Positions 45,388 through 54,560 of a stretch of DNA of 64,000 nt are shown here, one piece after another (position 1 is the first letter of the stretch; each line of letters opens with the position of its first letter). A model generated the notes under the pieces. It saw nothing but the letters and a program-made list of their open reading frames with translations. It did no database searches and had not been told where the DNA came from. The position numbers and the translations under genes were made by a program. Source of the DNA: Ridgeia piscesae (Eukaryota; Annelida; Polychaeta; Sabellida; Siboglinidae); contig JAODUO010000870.1 of assembly GCA_025642075.2 (NCBI GenBank), positions 16,001-80,000 on the forward strand, given 5' to 3'.

Positions 45388-48300
45388 TAATATATATATA
45401 TATATATATATAATTCAAACCCAAGTTGCTCAAAATGAATACCAACATGACAACCAACTTCACTGAGCAATGTAGCTGGCAGTTCAGCAAAACCGTTCAC
45501 AGAAGGCATAATAGTTAGAAAAGAAAGTAAGAGAGAAACGACACATTATTAAAGAGACATGAACCCAAAGCTCCTACATAACATCAGCCTACAGCCGGCC
45601 ACCACATTCCTCACGCTACTCTCCCAAACCTACTGACAGACCATGACAAATACCAACATGTAGTCACTTACTCTGATGAGAGATTAAGTGACTAACATAG
45701 GTGATATGGCGTTGGCATTCAACCAATAACTTCACAACATGTAACGTTGCGTATTACAATTTATAAATTCACGATAGGAACTTTGCACCTGGAACTTTCC
45801 CAGTGCAAAATCCACTAGATTAATTGCTTTGGTTACAATAAGGATTACAGCCAGGCCAAACACTTGGAGGAAAGTCAAAGGGGTGATGGGAGATAGACGC
45901 ATATCATGTAAACGTAAAGGAAATGTGCTCGCATGTTACCCTGGGATACACGAGTGCACTAGAGATGATGGCACTAACAGAGAACCAACGGGAGAAGGTC
46001 CAGATTTGTGAAAAGCAACCGGGTAGGAATAATCGTGGGAAATAACAGAGCTGAGAGTGAAGGTTTAATGATGTGGGGAAGAAGGAATGCTGACCTTGTA
46101 GAGATAACCGTGAAGTGTAAACTAAGACTGTTCTAATTGGTGCCTTGCTAACCTGTGTCCCAAACTTGCAGGAGGATGACCCTCTGACAGTCACCCAGCG
46201 ATGGTGGGGGTGGAGGGGTGGAGACAAGCCACCTACAGGACAGCACCTCACCAGTGCCGCCACAGACAACCTGCCATCGACACCTCTGAATGCTGACTGT
46301 GTCTTACCACCCAGTCTGATGATATTGCCACTGAAGAACATGTTGCCAACTGCAGACATTCCAATGGGCCATTTTCACAGTGCCCCACCAATGGGCAATG
46401 TTCACAGTGCACCACCAATGGGCAATGCTCACAGTGCACCACCATTGGGCAATGCTCACAGTGCACCACCAATGGGCAATGTTCACAGTGCACCACCATT
46501 GGGCAATGCTCACAGTGCACCACCATTGGGCAATGTTCACAGTGTACTACCAATGAGCAATGTGCACAGTGCACCACCATTGGGCAATGTTCACAGTGCA
46601 CCACAAATGGGCAATGTTCACACTGCACCACCAATGGGCAATTCTCACAGTGCACCACCAATGAGCAATGTTCACAGTGCACCACCATTGGGCAATGTTC
46701 ACAGTGCACCACAAATGGGCAATGTTCACACTGCACCACCAATGGGCAATGTTCACAGTGTACCACCAATGAGCAATGTTCACAGTGCACCACCATTGGG
46801 CAATGTTCACAGTGCACCACAAATGGGCAATGTTCACACTGCACCACCAATGGGCAATGCTCACAGTGCACCACCATTGGGCAATGCTCACAGTGCACCA
46901 CCATTGGGCAATGCTCACAGTGCACCACCAATGGGCAATGCTCACAGTGCACCACCAATGGGCAATGTTCACAGTGTACCACCAATGAGCAGTGTTCACA
47001 GTGCACCACCAATGGGCAATGTTCAGAGTGCACCACCAATGGGCAATGTTCACAGTGCACCACCAATGCCTGCAAAACTTGGCAAGAAATCAAAATCACA
47101 ACGGTGCACGTTCTGTGACGTGGTCAGTGAACCTGTCCTAAGGCATCAGGTCGTCTGTCACTTGCCGTGGTTCTTTGACCCGACCACCACGTGTTGGGTG
47201 TGTGAGAAGCCATTCGGTTACCACATCGGTTGGTCACAGCACATGTCAGAGCACACCGCAGAGGACAGGCGCAAGGGACAGTTTGCCCCGCACTTCACCA
47301 GGTGGTCACACATGATGATTGGCCTCCTCAACTGGGCAACGACACTGCTCCAGACAGAGACATACGCGGGGCTGATTGCCCTGTTCACACAGAGAGGGTG
47401 GTGCAGCCCTCAAACGGGACAATACATGCTGCCATTGACCATGCTGGCCGAGGTGGCGACAATGATGGACATGCCCATTGCAGCTAAGGACATTCACTTC
47501 GACCCTCCCAATCACCCAGTGTCACTCCTCGTGTGTAAATCCTTCATCAGCATGTCCGCCTACATACGTCCAGAACAACGGGATTCGTATAAGAGATACA
47601 TCGACCCATCGGCATTGCCATCAGGTGAACACACAGTGCATGCCGTCGTCATGGACACGCACTGTCGACGCCTGTTGTTGAAGGCAAGGGAGGACAAAGG
47701 GAAGGACCCCGTGCCTACATGGGATGCACTCTTCTCCCAGTGGCGTGAGACTGTGCAGGAAGACTCCATTACTGTTGACCTAGCGGCTGTAGTCGACAAC
47801 CGCGTGGATCCGAGCGAGTGGCAACGTCCTATCATTGGGCATATCACTGTCAACAACAAGACAGTGATTGTGAAGACAACCTATGGTGCTCCTCCCAGAC
47901 TGGTGACAGCGGTTGACAGGAAGGCCTGGGAATTATTAGAGATAAAAATTCGCAGCGTCGACTGCTGTGCGATCGGGCAATGCGGCCTCGATTATAACGC
48001 GCCAGCGTCGACTCTACCGTACCAGCGGCTGGTGTTCCAACAGCAAATTGCCCTGGCTAAAGAGTTGAACAAACCACTCATTCTGTGTTTGCAGGGGAGT
48101 GACAATAGCGAGTCAACCTCAGCCGCGATGGATGAGGCTCTGTTGATGTTGGAGGCCAATACAGTCAAGGAGCAGAAGATCCACATCCACGGGTTCATTG
48201 GTAGTTTCAAACACTATCGCGCCTGGCTGAGGGCTTTTCCAAACACTATCTTTGGAATATCGCATGAGTCTCTGGAGACCAAAGGGTTTTCTAACGTATG

Positions 48301-48490
48301 TTGCTGCATGAGTCTGCATCATTTGGCCCTGGAGACCAACACACCCCAACTGTCGCCCCAAGGCGTCGACTGTGGACACCCCTATGACGTAGTGAGACTG
48401 GCTCAGCGAGTGGCGGAGTGTCACAATGTTCCCAGCTGGGTTGTCCTGAGAGCGACTGCTGATTCCTCACAGCAATTCTACCAGGTGTAG
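31885..48490 (+). CDS. Large zinc-finger protein with internal repeats and C-terminal TatD-like pseudoenzyme domain
   Basis: Eleven exons: 31,885-32,811; 33,379-33,444; 33,988-34,099; 34,423-36,237; 40,124-40,189; 40,475-40,553; 41,112-41,140; 42,487-42,543; 43,115-43,183; 45,050-45,163; 46,172-48,490. All junctions are GT-AG and in phase, except one 1-nt frame change inside exon 4 near 35,990. The total is about 1,880 codons. Order: Ser/Arg-rich N-terminus, C2H2 finger, Gln-rich region with 44-residue repeats, C2H2 finger, nine-residue repeats, two more fingers, TatD-like domain. The start ATG at 31,885 is in reasonable context (GCCATGTC). A TatD domain at the end of a long disordered protein recalls TATDN2, but most metal ligands are replaced here. 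Function unknown; a nucleic-acid-binding pseudoenzyme is inference. Confidence 0.75.
33240..33293. repeat. (TA)n microsatellite in intron 1
   Basis: About 26 TA dinucleotides. Confidence 0.96.
33379..33444 (+). CDS. Exon 2: second half of C2H2 finger
   Basis: Reads EYEAHCAGMLHKSIPMVKEV SQ after TTTCAG and ends at a GTACAG donor. Skipping an exon-like stretch at 32,982-33,011 keeps the frame and gives correct finger spacing. Including that stretch would bring in a stop. Confidence 0.78.
33988..34099 (+). CDS. Exon 3: acidic Ser/Thr-rich linker
   Basis: Reads RTKSDTAATTQDSRTCDTDN then EDVNKDLSLSFIRTLQS, bracketed by CTTCAG and GTGAGT. It ends in phase 1, matching exon 4. Confidence 0.75.
34423..36237 (+). 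CDS. Exon 4: Gln/Ser/Arg-rich exon with five 44-residue repeats
   Basis: Starts after TTTTCCAG with DKRRSVSVDTQDERRPRKV. From about 35,180 to 35,810 there are five units built on SSLYDKLQMMSKAKDHQQGR. Each unit is followed by an SYDQQ or SLDQQ segment and LERQSERSQQ or SERQPERDQ. Alternate units resemble each other more than neighbours (GRYVSSDS against GRGLSCDS), implying a two-unit higher-order repeat. Near 35,990 the frame must shift by one. Downstream the coding-looking frame is MSGNLDHQFPLPSAASTGSC through KTVKRVCT, ending at a GTGAGT donor. The shift is either a sequencing error or a real lesion. Confidence 0.75.
36238..38060. repeat. Minisatellite A, about 23-bp unit (CTTAGTAGTTGTTGGAGCTTTTA)
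   Basis: About 75 units built on ACTTAGTAGTTGTTGG plus AGCTTTT or AACTTTT. It starts directly behind the exon 4 donor and grows increasingly degenerate towards 38,060. It forms the first half of intron 4. Confidence 0.95.
38290..40110. repeat. Minisatellite B, 43-bp unit
   Basis: About 42 units of TGCCAACTAATGTGGCCGTG followed by ATGTCTGTTTGTCACTGTTG and TCA. Variants mainly swap ACTAATG/ACCAATG and GGCCGTG/GGTCATG. The array ends about a dozen bases before the exon 5 acceptor, so intron 4 is almost wholly tandem repeat. Confidence 0.96.
40124..40189 (+). CDS. Exon 5: short helical-looking segment
   Basis: Reads LCDVQLNELNKMIHEASLQH CV between GTTTTGCAG and GTAAGT, phase 0 at both ends. It sits immediately after minisatellite B. 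Confidence 0.72.
40475..40553 (+). CDS. Exon 6
   Basis: Reads NYLRKQIVLGFKDFDLTYPN AVFGLK between GTTACAG and GTTAGT. Ends phase 1, matching exon 7. No domain recognised. Confidence 0.72.
41112..41140 (+). CDS. Exon 7: 29-nt micro-exon
   Basis: Reads (A)INEYPPPAK between ATTTCAG and GTGAGA. Supported only by splice signals and phase with both neighbours. Confidence 0.6.
41507..41976. mobile_element. 470-bp non-autonomous Ginger1-like element with CCGT duplication
   Basis: Terminal inverted repeats of about 90 bp: TGTCGCGCTTAAATTTTTCC at the left, and its counterpart ending GGAAAATGTAAGTGCTACA at the right. The match extends inward through AAAAACGTTC, GGTTGACGTTT, ATGCGCAATA and GTAAAATCA. 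CCGT sits directly outside both ends (41,503-41,506 and 41,977-41,980). TGT...ACA termini with a CCGT target duplication are the published hallmark of Ginger1 elements. It has no coding capacity and lies in intron 7. Confidence 0.82.
42085..42235 (+). mobile_element. SINE fragment (same family as 28,842-29,162)
   Basis: The segment GCGTGGCTGAATGCTTCTCA through AATAGGTCTGCC and GCTCTGAGCAGCCCAAAGGA to AATAAAAGCTTAC aligns with the body and tail of the SINE at 28,842. The tRNA-like head with A and B boxes is not recognisable here. Confidence 0.75.
42487..42543 (+). CDS. Exon 8: start of second C2H2 finger
   Basis: Reads KFGRLQIYRCGIIRMFECS between GTTTCAG and GTAAGT, phase 0. Its last Cys begins a finger completed by exon 9. 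Confidence 0.75.
42844..42881. repeat. (TA)n microsatellite in intron 8
   Basis: About 18 TA dinucleotides. Confidence 0.95.
43115..43183 (+). CDS. Exon 9: C2H2 finger
   Basis: Reads ACPFKCSGLIQWFHHIKSKK HKM between TTTGTAG and GTTTGT. With the end of exon 8 it forms C-x2-C-x12-H-x5-H (CSAC...HIKSKKH). Confidence 0.78.
43318..44870. repeat. Minisatellite C, TTCACTCTCC-based, two sub-arrays
   Basis: The first part (to about 43,860) alternates TTCACTCTCCACTTGTATA and TTCACTCTCCATTTGTG (about 39 bp per pair). The second (from about 43,935) is a shorter TTCACTCTCCCTTTGTGTG unit of about 19 bp. All three forward frames stay open over long distances (including 500 codons from 43,287), but this is a by-product. 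The true exons stop at 43,183 and resume at 45,050. Confidence 0.93.
45050..45163 (+). CDS. Exon 10
   Basis: Reads RCRALISQSSLESFLNTYGV LPVPPPVQINPKCLVECK between TTTTTTCAG and GTACGT, phase 0. No domain assigned. Confidence 0.8.
45270..45412. repeat. (TA)n microsatellite in intron 10
   Basis: Interrupted TA dinucleotides over about 140 bp. Confidence 0.95.
46172..48490 (+). CDS. Exon 11: nine-residue repeats, two C2H2 fingers, TatD-like pseudoenzyme domain
   Basis: Starts EDDPLTVTQRWWGWRGGDK after ACTTGCAG. The repeat block (46,360-47,070) has 27 units of the type MGNVHSAPP. Fingers follow: CTFC...RHQVVCH, and CWVCEKPFGYHIGWSQHMSEH with exact C-x2-C-x12-H-x3-H spacing. The TatD-like part runs from MDTHCRRLL (47,651) through GQCGLDY (47,974), LPYQRLVFQQQIALAKELNK, IHIHGFIGSFKHY and LALETNTPQLSPQG to the stop. 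In active TatD enzymes these sites are HxH, GExGLD, P..IH, H.F.G and ETD. Here they read HCR, GQ, LC, HGF and ETN, so only a minority of metal ligands survive. Catalysis is unlikely; the fold may have been kept for binding. Confidence 0.85.
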   Translation, partial: EDDPLTVTQRWWGWRGGDKPPTGQHLTSAATDNLPSTPLNADCVLPPSLMILPLKNMLPTADIPMGHFHSAPPMGNVHSAPPMGNAHSAPPLGNAHSAPPMGNVHSAPPLGNAHSAPPLGNVHSVLPMSNVHSAPPLGNVHSAPQMGNVHTAPPMGNSHSAPPMSNVHSAPPLGNVHSAPQMGNVHTAPPMGNVHSVPPMSNVHSAPPLGNVHSAPQMGNVHTAPPMGNAHSAPPLGNAHSAPPLGNAHSAPPMGNAHSAPPMGNVHSVPPMSSVHSAPPMGNVQSAPPMGNVHSAPPMPAKLGKKSKSQRCTFCDVVSEPVLRHQVVCHLPWFFDPTTTCWVCEKPFGYHIGWSQHMSEHTAEDRRKGQFAPHFTRWSHMMIGLLNWATTLLQTETYAGLIALFTQRGWCSPQTGQYMLPLTMLAEVATMMDMPIAAKDIHFDPPNHPVSLLVCKSFISMSAYIRPEQRDSYKRYIDPSALPSGEHTVHAVVMDTHCRRLLLKAREDKGKDPVPTWDALFSQWRETVQEDSITVDLAAVVDNRVDPSEWQRPIIGHITVNNKTVIVKTTYGAPPRLVTAVDRKAWELLEIKIRSVDCCAIGQCGLDYNAPASTLPYQRLVFQQQIALAKELNKPLILCLQGSDNSESTSAAMDEALLMLEANTVKEQKIHIHGFIGSFKHYRAWLRAFPNTIFGISHESLETKGFSNVCCCMSLHHLALETNTPQLSPQGVDCGHPYDVVRLAQRVAECHNVPSWVVLRATADSSQQFYQV
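46360..47070 (+). repeat. Coding 27-bp minisatellite (MGNVHSAPP)n
   Basis: Twenty-seven nine-residue units, varying between MGNV, MGNA, LGNA, MSNV and HSAPP, HTAPP, HSAPQ. A four-unit higher-order repeat (MSNV, LGNV, MGNV-HT, MGN) occurs three times between about 46,550 and 46,860. The unit length, a multiple of three, keeps the frame. Confidence 0.95.
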
Positions 48491-48779
48491 AACGCAGGTG
48501 TTCTATAATAAGTGTGGAGCACAGGAAGTGTTCTATAAAGTGTAGAGTGCATGTTCTATAAAGTGTAGAGTGCATGTGTTCTATGACGTGTAGAAAACAG
48601 CTGTTGTAGTACAAGATATGTGCCAGAGCTGCAGCAATGCATTAAATCACAATATTCATCATTATAAAAATGTGTTATTTGTGCAACATGTGTGCGTATG
48701 TGAGGTATAGTTGTGTATGTGTGTTGTGTGTGTAAAGTGTGTGTGTATACGTGAAGTGTCTGTGTTTATATATATATAA

Positions 48780-48780
<1 letters not shown>
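48491..48780. other. 3' flank of the TatD-like gene
   Basis: Contains three near copies of GTGTTCTATAAAGTGTAGAG immediately after the stop, and AT-rich sequence with an ATTAAATCAC stretch near 48,643. No certain polyadenylation signal was chosen. Confidence 0.4.
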
Positions 48781-48822
<42 letters not shown>

Positions 48823-48827
48823 GTGAA

Positions 48828-48916
<89 letters not shown>

Positions 48917-48944
48917 GTGTGTTGATGTGTGTGATGTGTGTGTG

Positions 48945-49011
<67 letters not shown>
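48765..49011. repeat. (TA)n then (TG)n compound microsatellite
   Basis: TA dinucleotides to about 48,820, then two blocks of TG (48,830-48,914 and 48,946-49,009). Confidence 0.97.
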
Positions 49012-49013
<2 letters not shown>

Positions 49014-49449
49014 CTACTGGTTGGTTGTGCTGGTGTCTGGTCCTATTCGGTACATTCGAGAGTGGGTGGCATCATAGAATTGACCGCCTGAAATAACAGC
49101 AGCACGAAGCTAACTCTTCCATTAAGTGACCACTTGGAGCCATCATTCTTTTACTTGTAATGGGATGTGATTTGTCAGTGCTATATTTACTACACAGTGG
49201 CCAAACGTCCGGATACGGTGGAATAACCTGAAGGGTTATACGTCCCGATACGTACAAATAGCGTAGGTCGGTACTGAGGCTATTTGTCCGTTCTCGCATG
49301 TGTTCAATTCAAATTTGCATAAGTGGCACAATTGAGAGGGACGACCTGGTGGTTGGACGTGAGTTCGCGCATTTTAAAAGATTATCGGCAGCTGTTGCTC
49401 GATTGACAGTCGAGGAAGATGTCCTTCTGCAAGAATTACATTATTTATT

Positions 49450-49570
49450 TCATATATATATATATGTATATATATATATACATACATATATGTATATATA
49501 TATATGTATATATATATATACATATGTATATACACCTGCATATATATATATTATATATATATATATTATT
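49450..49570. repeat. (TA)n-rich microsatellite
   Basis: TA dinucleotides interrupted by GTATA and CATA. Confidence 0.9.
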
Positions 49571-50409
49571 TAGGACCACAGTTTATATACATTATTTCAA
49601 GACATTTGACATTTACCTTAATCCTGATTGACTACAGTAGTTGCGACACCTGGCGAACTTGCGTAGGTAAGTAGTTTTTTGCGTAACAGCAAACGAAAAT
49701 TACGTGTTGTTTTGGTTTTCGTATTACGCCATATTTGTACCAAAAAAGAACGCAATGGCGTATGTAAGCCGTATGTTTAGGCCGCCCGTCTAAAAGTACG
49801 GCATTCATTATGCGCATGCGTATGCTTTTATTTCCGGTTACGTGAACTGTGTTTTTAGCATCATTTGTCTAAAGGTACGGCAGTAGATAAGCGCATGCGC
49901 ATGATTTCCATACGTGAGCCTTATCTTTAGCAGTCAGTTATAAAAGTCCCTGTGCATGCATGTTTATACATAAGCTTTACTGCCGTAAGCCTATCATTAG
50001 CACTCTCATAAAAGTAAGCCTACGTCAATTTTTCCGCGCTTGCATGTTGATGTACGTACGAACGGAAGCTCTTTTGACACTCAGTTCTAAATATACGTGG
50101 AATTGTGTGCCTTTTGTTTTTTCGCATGTAGATGTATAGCCCTATGGCTGTCTGTAAATCTAACAATGTCGAAAACATCGATCCTTCATGTAACTCCGCC
50201 GTATCGATGCGACGAGATGGAAGCAACATGGGTGCGCATAATTGAAGTCAGATGCGCGTATGGATTATTATTACGGCCTTTTCAAAACTTCCGCTAAAAA
50301 GAAGGCAGATATAATTGTGTTTAAATTGTGTTTAGATCAATGTAATGCCGTCGACTCGACGTAAATAAGCCCATGTCTCAGCGCGTGAGCAGTTAGCGCT
50401 CCCCAGACG
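49571..50409. other. No gene; short direct repeats
   Basis: The segment GTCTAAAAGTACGGCATTCA followed by GCGCATGCG at 49,790 recurs in altered form at 49,868 (GTCTAAAGGTACGGCAGTAG, GCGCATGCG). No supported coding exon was found. Confidence 0.45.
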
Positions 50410-50597
50410 CATCACGACCGCAAAGGCGATGTCTTGCGATTTGCGAATATGTCTCCAAAACTAAGGCTACATCATTAATTTGTATTCTGTATAATGCAGA
50501 TTTGTTTGTTTTAAGCATAAGTTTATAAAATATGGCTAAGGTTTTTTATTTCGACTTCGCAATGCACACGAAAGACATCGCCTTTGCGGTCGTGATG
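50410..50597. mobile_element. 188-bp MITE-like inverted repeat element
   Basis: A perfect terminal inverted repeat of 25-26 bp, starting CATCACGACCGCAAAGGCGA (50,410), pairs with TCGCCTTTGCGGTCGTGATG (ending 50,597). The interior is AT-rich and non-coding. No target duplication was identified. Confidence 0.7.
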
Positions 50598-51190
50598 AGG
50601 TTAAATGCCTAATAGATGAACAAACAGAGTGTGATGTTATCAAAAATTGTAGTCTTAGAACTGCCAGTGTGTGGCAGCTATTTAGTAAAAGGGTATAGTT
50701 GACACCTCAGCCAGCACATGGTAAAGGTCAACCTGGCTGAGGTCTGATACTGGCTGGTGAAGCCACATTACAAATATGCTACATTTTATTCAACCTTTGT
50801 GTTACTGATAACTATCAGTGATCCGTGTACTTATGTTATTCTGAATGACATTGCTATATTTTATTATTACTTATTCATTGTTCTAATGCTAGTCACTTGT
50901 GATATATATCTGTCATATACTTTATGTCATATGTATATGTCATGGTTTTGTTTAATTCATATATGTTATATACCCTGTAGATTGTGACTGTTAGTTTCAT
51001 TATATTATTGTATACTATTGTATCAAGAGTTCTGATACTGGCTGGTGAAGCCACATGTATTAAAAGACGGTTACACCTTTTTACAGGTCTTGTGCCGTTG
51101 AATTGATTTGGTCTCTCGAACTGCCGATGAGCGAAACCGCGAGAGTGGCGCTTGATGTGGGGCTTGCTGAAACCGAACTGACAGATTGTG
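50598..51190. other. No gene; 25-bp direct repeat pair
   Basis: TCTGATACTGGCTGGTGAAG plus CCACAT occurs at 50,743 and 51,031, 288 bp apart, in the same orientation. It could be the edge of a decayed element; no protein-coding signal was seen. Confidence 0.45.
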
Positions 51191-51192
51191 CA

Positions 51193-51194
<2 letters not shown>

Positions 51195-51251
<57 letters not shown>
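51195..51251. repeat. (TA)n microsatellite
   Basis: About 28 TA dinucleotides. Confidence 0.97.
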
Positions 51252-51254
<3 letters not shown>

Positions 51255-51445
51255 TTAAAATGAAAAATTATCTATTTAAAAATTAATAAAAAAGTATTAT
51301 GTTAAATTAAGTTAATAAATACATATTATAATATGTCTAAAATGTCATTAAACATCCCCTTATCAGAACAAGCATAAATGAATACTGTACATTGGGAGGG
51401 TAGCAAAAATCCTTCACCATTGAATGGTGGAGCGGTATTTGTACG

Positions 51446-51580
51446 TGGACGCACGTAGCACGCAGCACGTAGCACGTAGCACGTAGCACGTAGCACGTAG
51501 CACGTAGCACGTAGCACGTAGCACGTAGCACGTAGCACGTAGCACGTAGCACGTAGCACGTAGCACGTAGCACGTAGCAC
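51446..51580. repeat. (GTAGCAC)n minisatellite, 7-bp unit
   Basis: About 19 uninterrupted heptamers. The minus-strand frame gives a seven-residue periodic peptide (ATCYVLR) that is not a real gene. Confidence 0.96.
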
Positions 51581-51670
51581 TCCCATTGTTTCTGAACTGT
51601 GGAACGGTGGAGAGGCATCAGGCACAGCAAGAGCCTTCTAGAACAACTCGACACAACGCATCGCCTAGTA

Positions 51671-51675
<5 letters not shown>

Positions 51676-51752
<77 letters not shown>

Positions 51753-51780
51753 TGTGTGTGTGTGGGTGTGTGGGTGTGGG

Positions 51781-51816
<36 letters not shown>

Positions 51817-51818
51817 TA
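51676..51818. repeat. (GT)n then (GTGC)n compound microsatellite
   Basis: GT dinucleotides to about 51,770 followed by about nine GTGC tetramers. Confidence 0.97.
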
Positions 51819-53049
51819 TATGGGAAACGCAACTGCAAGAAACATGGGAATGGTCGCCAGTTGATCTGTAGTGGGTGTCGTGACCGCTGGGTTGTCTGGG
51901 GTACTCAACCGTCGTCGTCGGTTGCGGGGCGTCACTCAACCGCCTACACGATACAGTCGGTTTGCAAAACAAACCGAGAAGAAGTGGGACTACGTTGATG
52001 AGACCATTCAATGCAATGACTGCGGAGAAGGGCAGACTCATCTACATTGCCCCTGACTGCTGGACGAATTGTCTACCCCCGAACACCTGTCAGTTTAAAG
52101 ATGGCGGTCGTCAATACAAATGTCATAATATCTCAAAAACGATGTCATAATGAGTAGTAATGTTGATGATATTGGATAGGTTGGTGGATAGCGATATATA
52201 TCAATCTACACTTGACCTTCACTGACATTCATATATCCGTCATTTTAAAGATGGCGTCCGACTAAGCCATTTAACCACATCTTAAGAATTACGTAATCTA
52301 GAGCCACAAAATCGATGCAAAAATGTACGATTTTTAGATATGGTTATTTAAATTGTATTACTGTTTGACCTTTATTTATTTTAAATTATCTGCCATTTTT
52401 GTAATATCCGCCAGTTTTAACGATGGCGACGGACAAAATCTATTAAATTATTATATCCATAACTTTAAAACTACGTGGCTTAGAGACCAAAAGTTGATAT
52501 AAAAATTAATCATTTTTAGAAGCAATTCAATGTTGTATTAGTTTTGACTCATCCGCCTTTTTAAAAGATGGCCCCATCAAACATTAATATTTTGGTATCT
52601 TTGTTATCCCTATGTCTTATGATGTACGTGTCGTCGAACCTTGACGCTGGTGTGATAATATAGATGTTTGTAAACAATTATTTTTAAAATGACTCTTAGA
52701 TAAACGGACAGAGCCGGCCATCGTTGGTTTATTGATTTCAAATTTATTCCAAAGCATATTGAAAATTCCCAATATGTTCATCCACCCCCACCCCCATCCA
52801 ACATCCACTGCAATTGCACAGCATTTTGAAGCGCATGTTGACTTTTATGCATGAAAACTGTCTTCTACAAACGTTCACCTGTCTTGTGCAAACTTTCAGT
52901 AAACCTTTTCACTTGGCTAAATCACTAATATGACAAAAGACAAAGGAAATCTTGCTGTCGTGGCTGTATCTCCAAAATAGATCGAACAGTAAAATGGCTC
53001 CGAAACCGCGATACTGAAGGCAACGTCACTCTTTTCCAAGGATGCTAGT

Positions 53050-54560
53050 GATAACACGGTCTTCAAGAGAATGTGTGACTTGGAAGCAATAATTGGCACT
53101 CAGGCGTTTGCACACAGAAACTGGATGTTGATGGAACCAAACAAACCGAGCCATCTAACAAATGACAAAAGAATAGTTGCTGGAGAATCTTGTGCAGGCC
53201 AAATGTCGCACAACCCAATAAGCTACTACACAAACCCATCCAAGAGAGATGTTGTCTCATAATTGATGGAATGACAGCATTGCAGGGTGTTGGTGGCAGT
53301 CAAGAACTTCAGTAACTACAAAGACGACGGCAAATCATTAAAACATTATGTTAAGTTCATCCAACTCATCCAATCAAAAGCTCGAGGTCATGACCAAGTG
53401 AAGGTTATCTTTGACAATTATACGAAAGTATCCTCACTGAAGGAAGCAACACCGTGCAGAGGCAATTCCGAGGGAATACGATCAACCTCAGACTTCTATA
53501 TCTGGCATCAGACTTCTATATCTGGCATCAGACTTCTATATCTGGCATCAGACCTTCTATATCTGGCATCAGACTTCTATATCTGGCATCAGACTTCTAT
53601 ACCTGGCATCAGACTTCTATATCTGGCATCAGACTTCTATATCTGGCATCAGACTTCTATATCTGGCATCAGACCTCTATATCTGGCATCAGACTTCTAT
53701 ATCTGGCATCAGACTTCTATATCTGGCATCAGACTTCTATATCTGGCATCAGACTTCTATATCTGGCATCAGACTTCTATATCTGGCATCAGACTTCTAT
53801 GTCTGGCTCAAAACGTCATCGACAGGAGAACTGCTGATAACCTAGTGATCGTGACACGCAATGATGTCAAGACAAACTCCGACTGTCCTATGTATACACA
53901 AAGAAGCAGACAGTCGCATGATTCAATATACCGTGGAAATATACCGTGGAAATGTTGCATAAACCTATACTCCCAACACAAACCTATACTTCCAACACAC
54001 TGATGTCCTGCTCTTGGCTCTGCGCTGGGTGCCTGCCACAACTGGGCTTCAAGCCGAACTTTACTTGATGCACTGGCTGGATTTGCAGAAGGAGCAGAAC
54101 CGTTCGCTGTGAAGAGTTCTTGTGCACAGCATTATGTCCTGGATGTCTCTGCATTACCCATGTGAAAAACGTCTAGTGGCGCCTTTCAAACTACTGAACC
54201 ATGAACAAGGATTTAGCAAACTCCCACGTACCCATGGTGCGTGGTTGGAACATATAAGGCGAGAACACGTGCAGGCGAATGTTTGATCACGAGATGTAGT
54301 CTTAGACCCAATTATACCCAAATTTCTGCAGCCTGGATAGCACCTGCAAGGTGGTCGACTGTTGTCAGTGCAAACCAAGAAAACACTAGCTGCAGAATCC
54401 AGTCCAGGTTCAGTTTTGCAGCTGACGCAATTGCAGCCGTGCATTAAAAATCTTTGTACTTTTGGTGCATGTCACATGATCATCAAGTGTGGCTACATGA
54501 AAGGTTGCACAGGGCATTGTCGGTGCCTAAAAGCCAACATGGACGTTGGGGGGAGTTGAT
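53050..54560 (+). pseudogene. Decayed transposon-encoded protein with Cys-rich tail
   Basis: Recognisable pieces lie in changing frames: TNDKRIVAGESCAGQM (53,155), IDGMTALQGV (53,260), VKNFSNYKDDGKSLKHYVKF with VIFDNYTKVSSLKEATPC (53,299-53,460), TDVLLLALRWVPATTG (54,000), and HGAWLEHIRREHV (54,236). The tail is MIIKCGYMKGCTGHCRCLKA (54,476-54,535). This resembles a repeat-associated family of invertebrate proteins with a DTDVL motif and a tesmin/CXC-like Cys cluster. The superfamily could not be named. Several frameshifts, stops and an internal minisatellite show it is dead. Confidence 0.6.
53492..53806 (+). repeat. 20-bp minisatellite inside the decayed transposon ORF
   Basis: About 16 units of CAGACTTCTATATCTGGCAT. 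The unit is not a multiple of three, so the open frames cycle through all phases every 60 bp and give the mixed peptide SGIRLLYLASDFYIWHQT. Confidence 0.96.

Noticed and set aside
46248..47099. 283-codon minus-strand frame (VVHCEHCPL repeats)
   Set aside because: It is the shadow of the plus-strand MGNVHSAPP repeat exon, which has splice support and continues into recognisable zinc-finger and TatD-like sequence.
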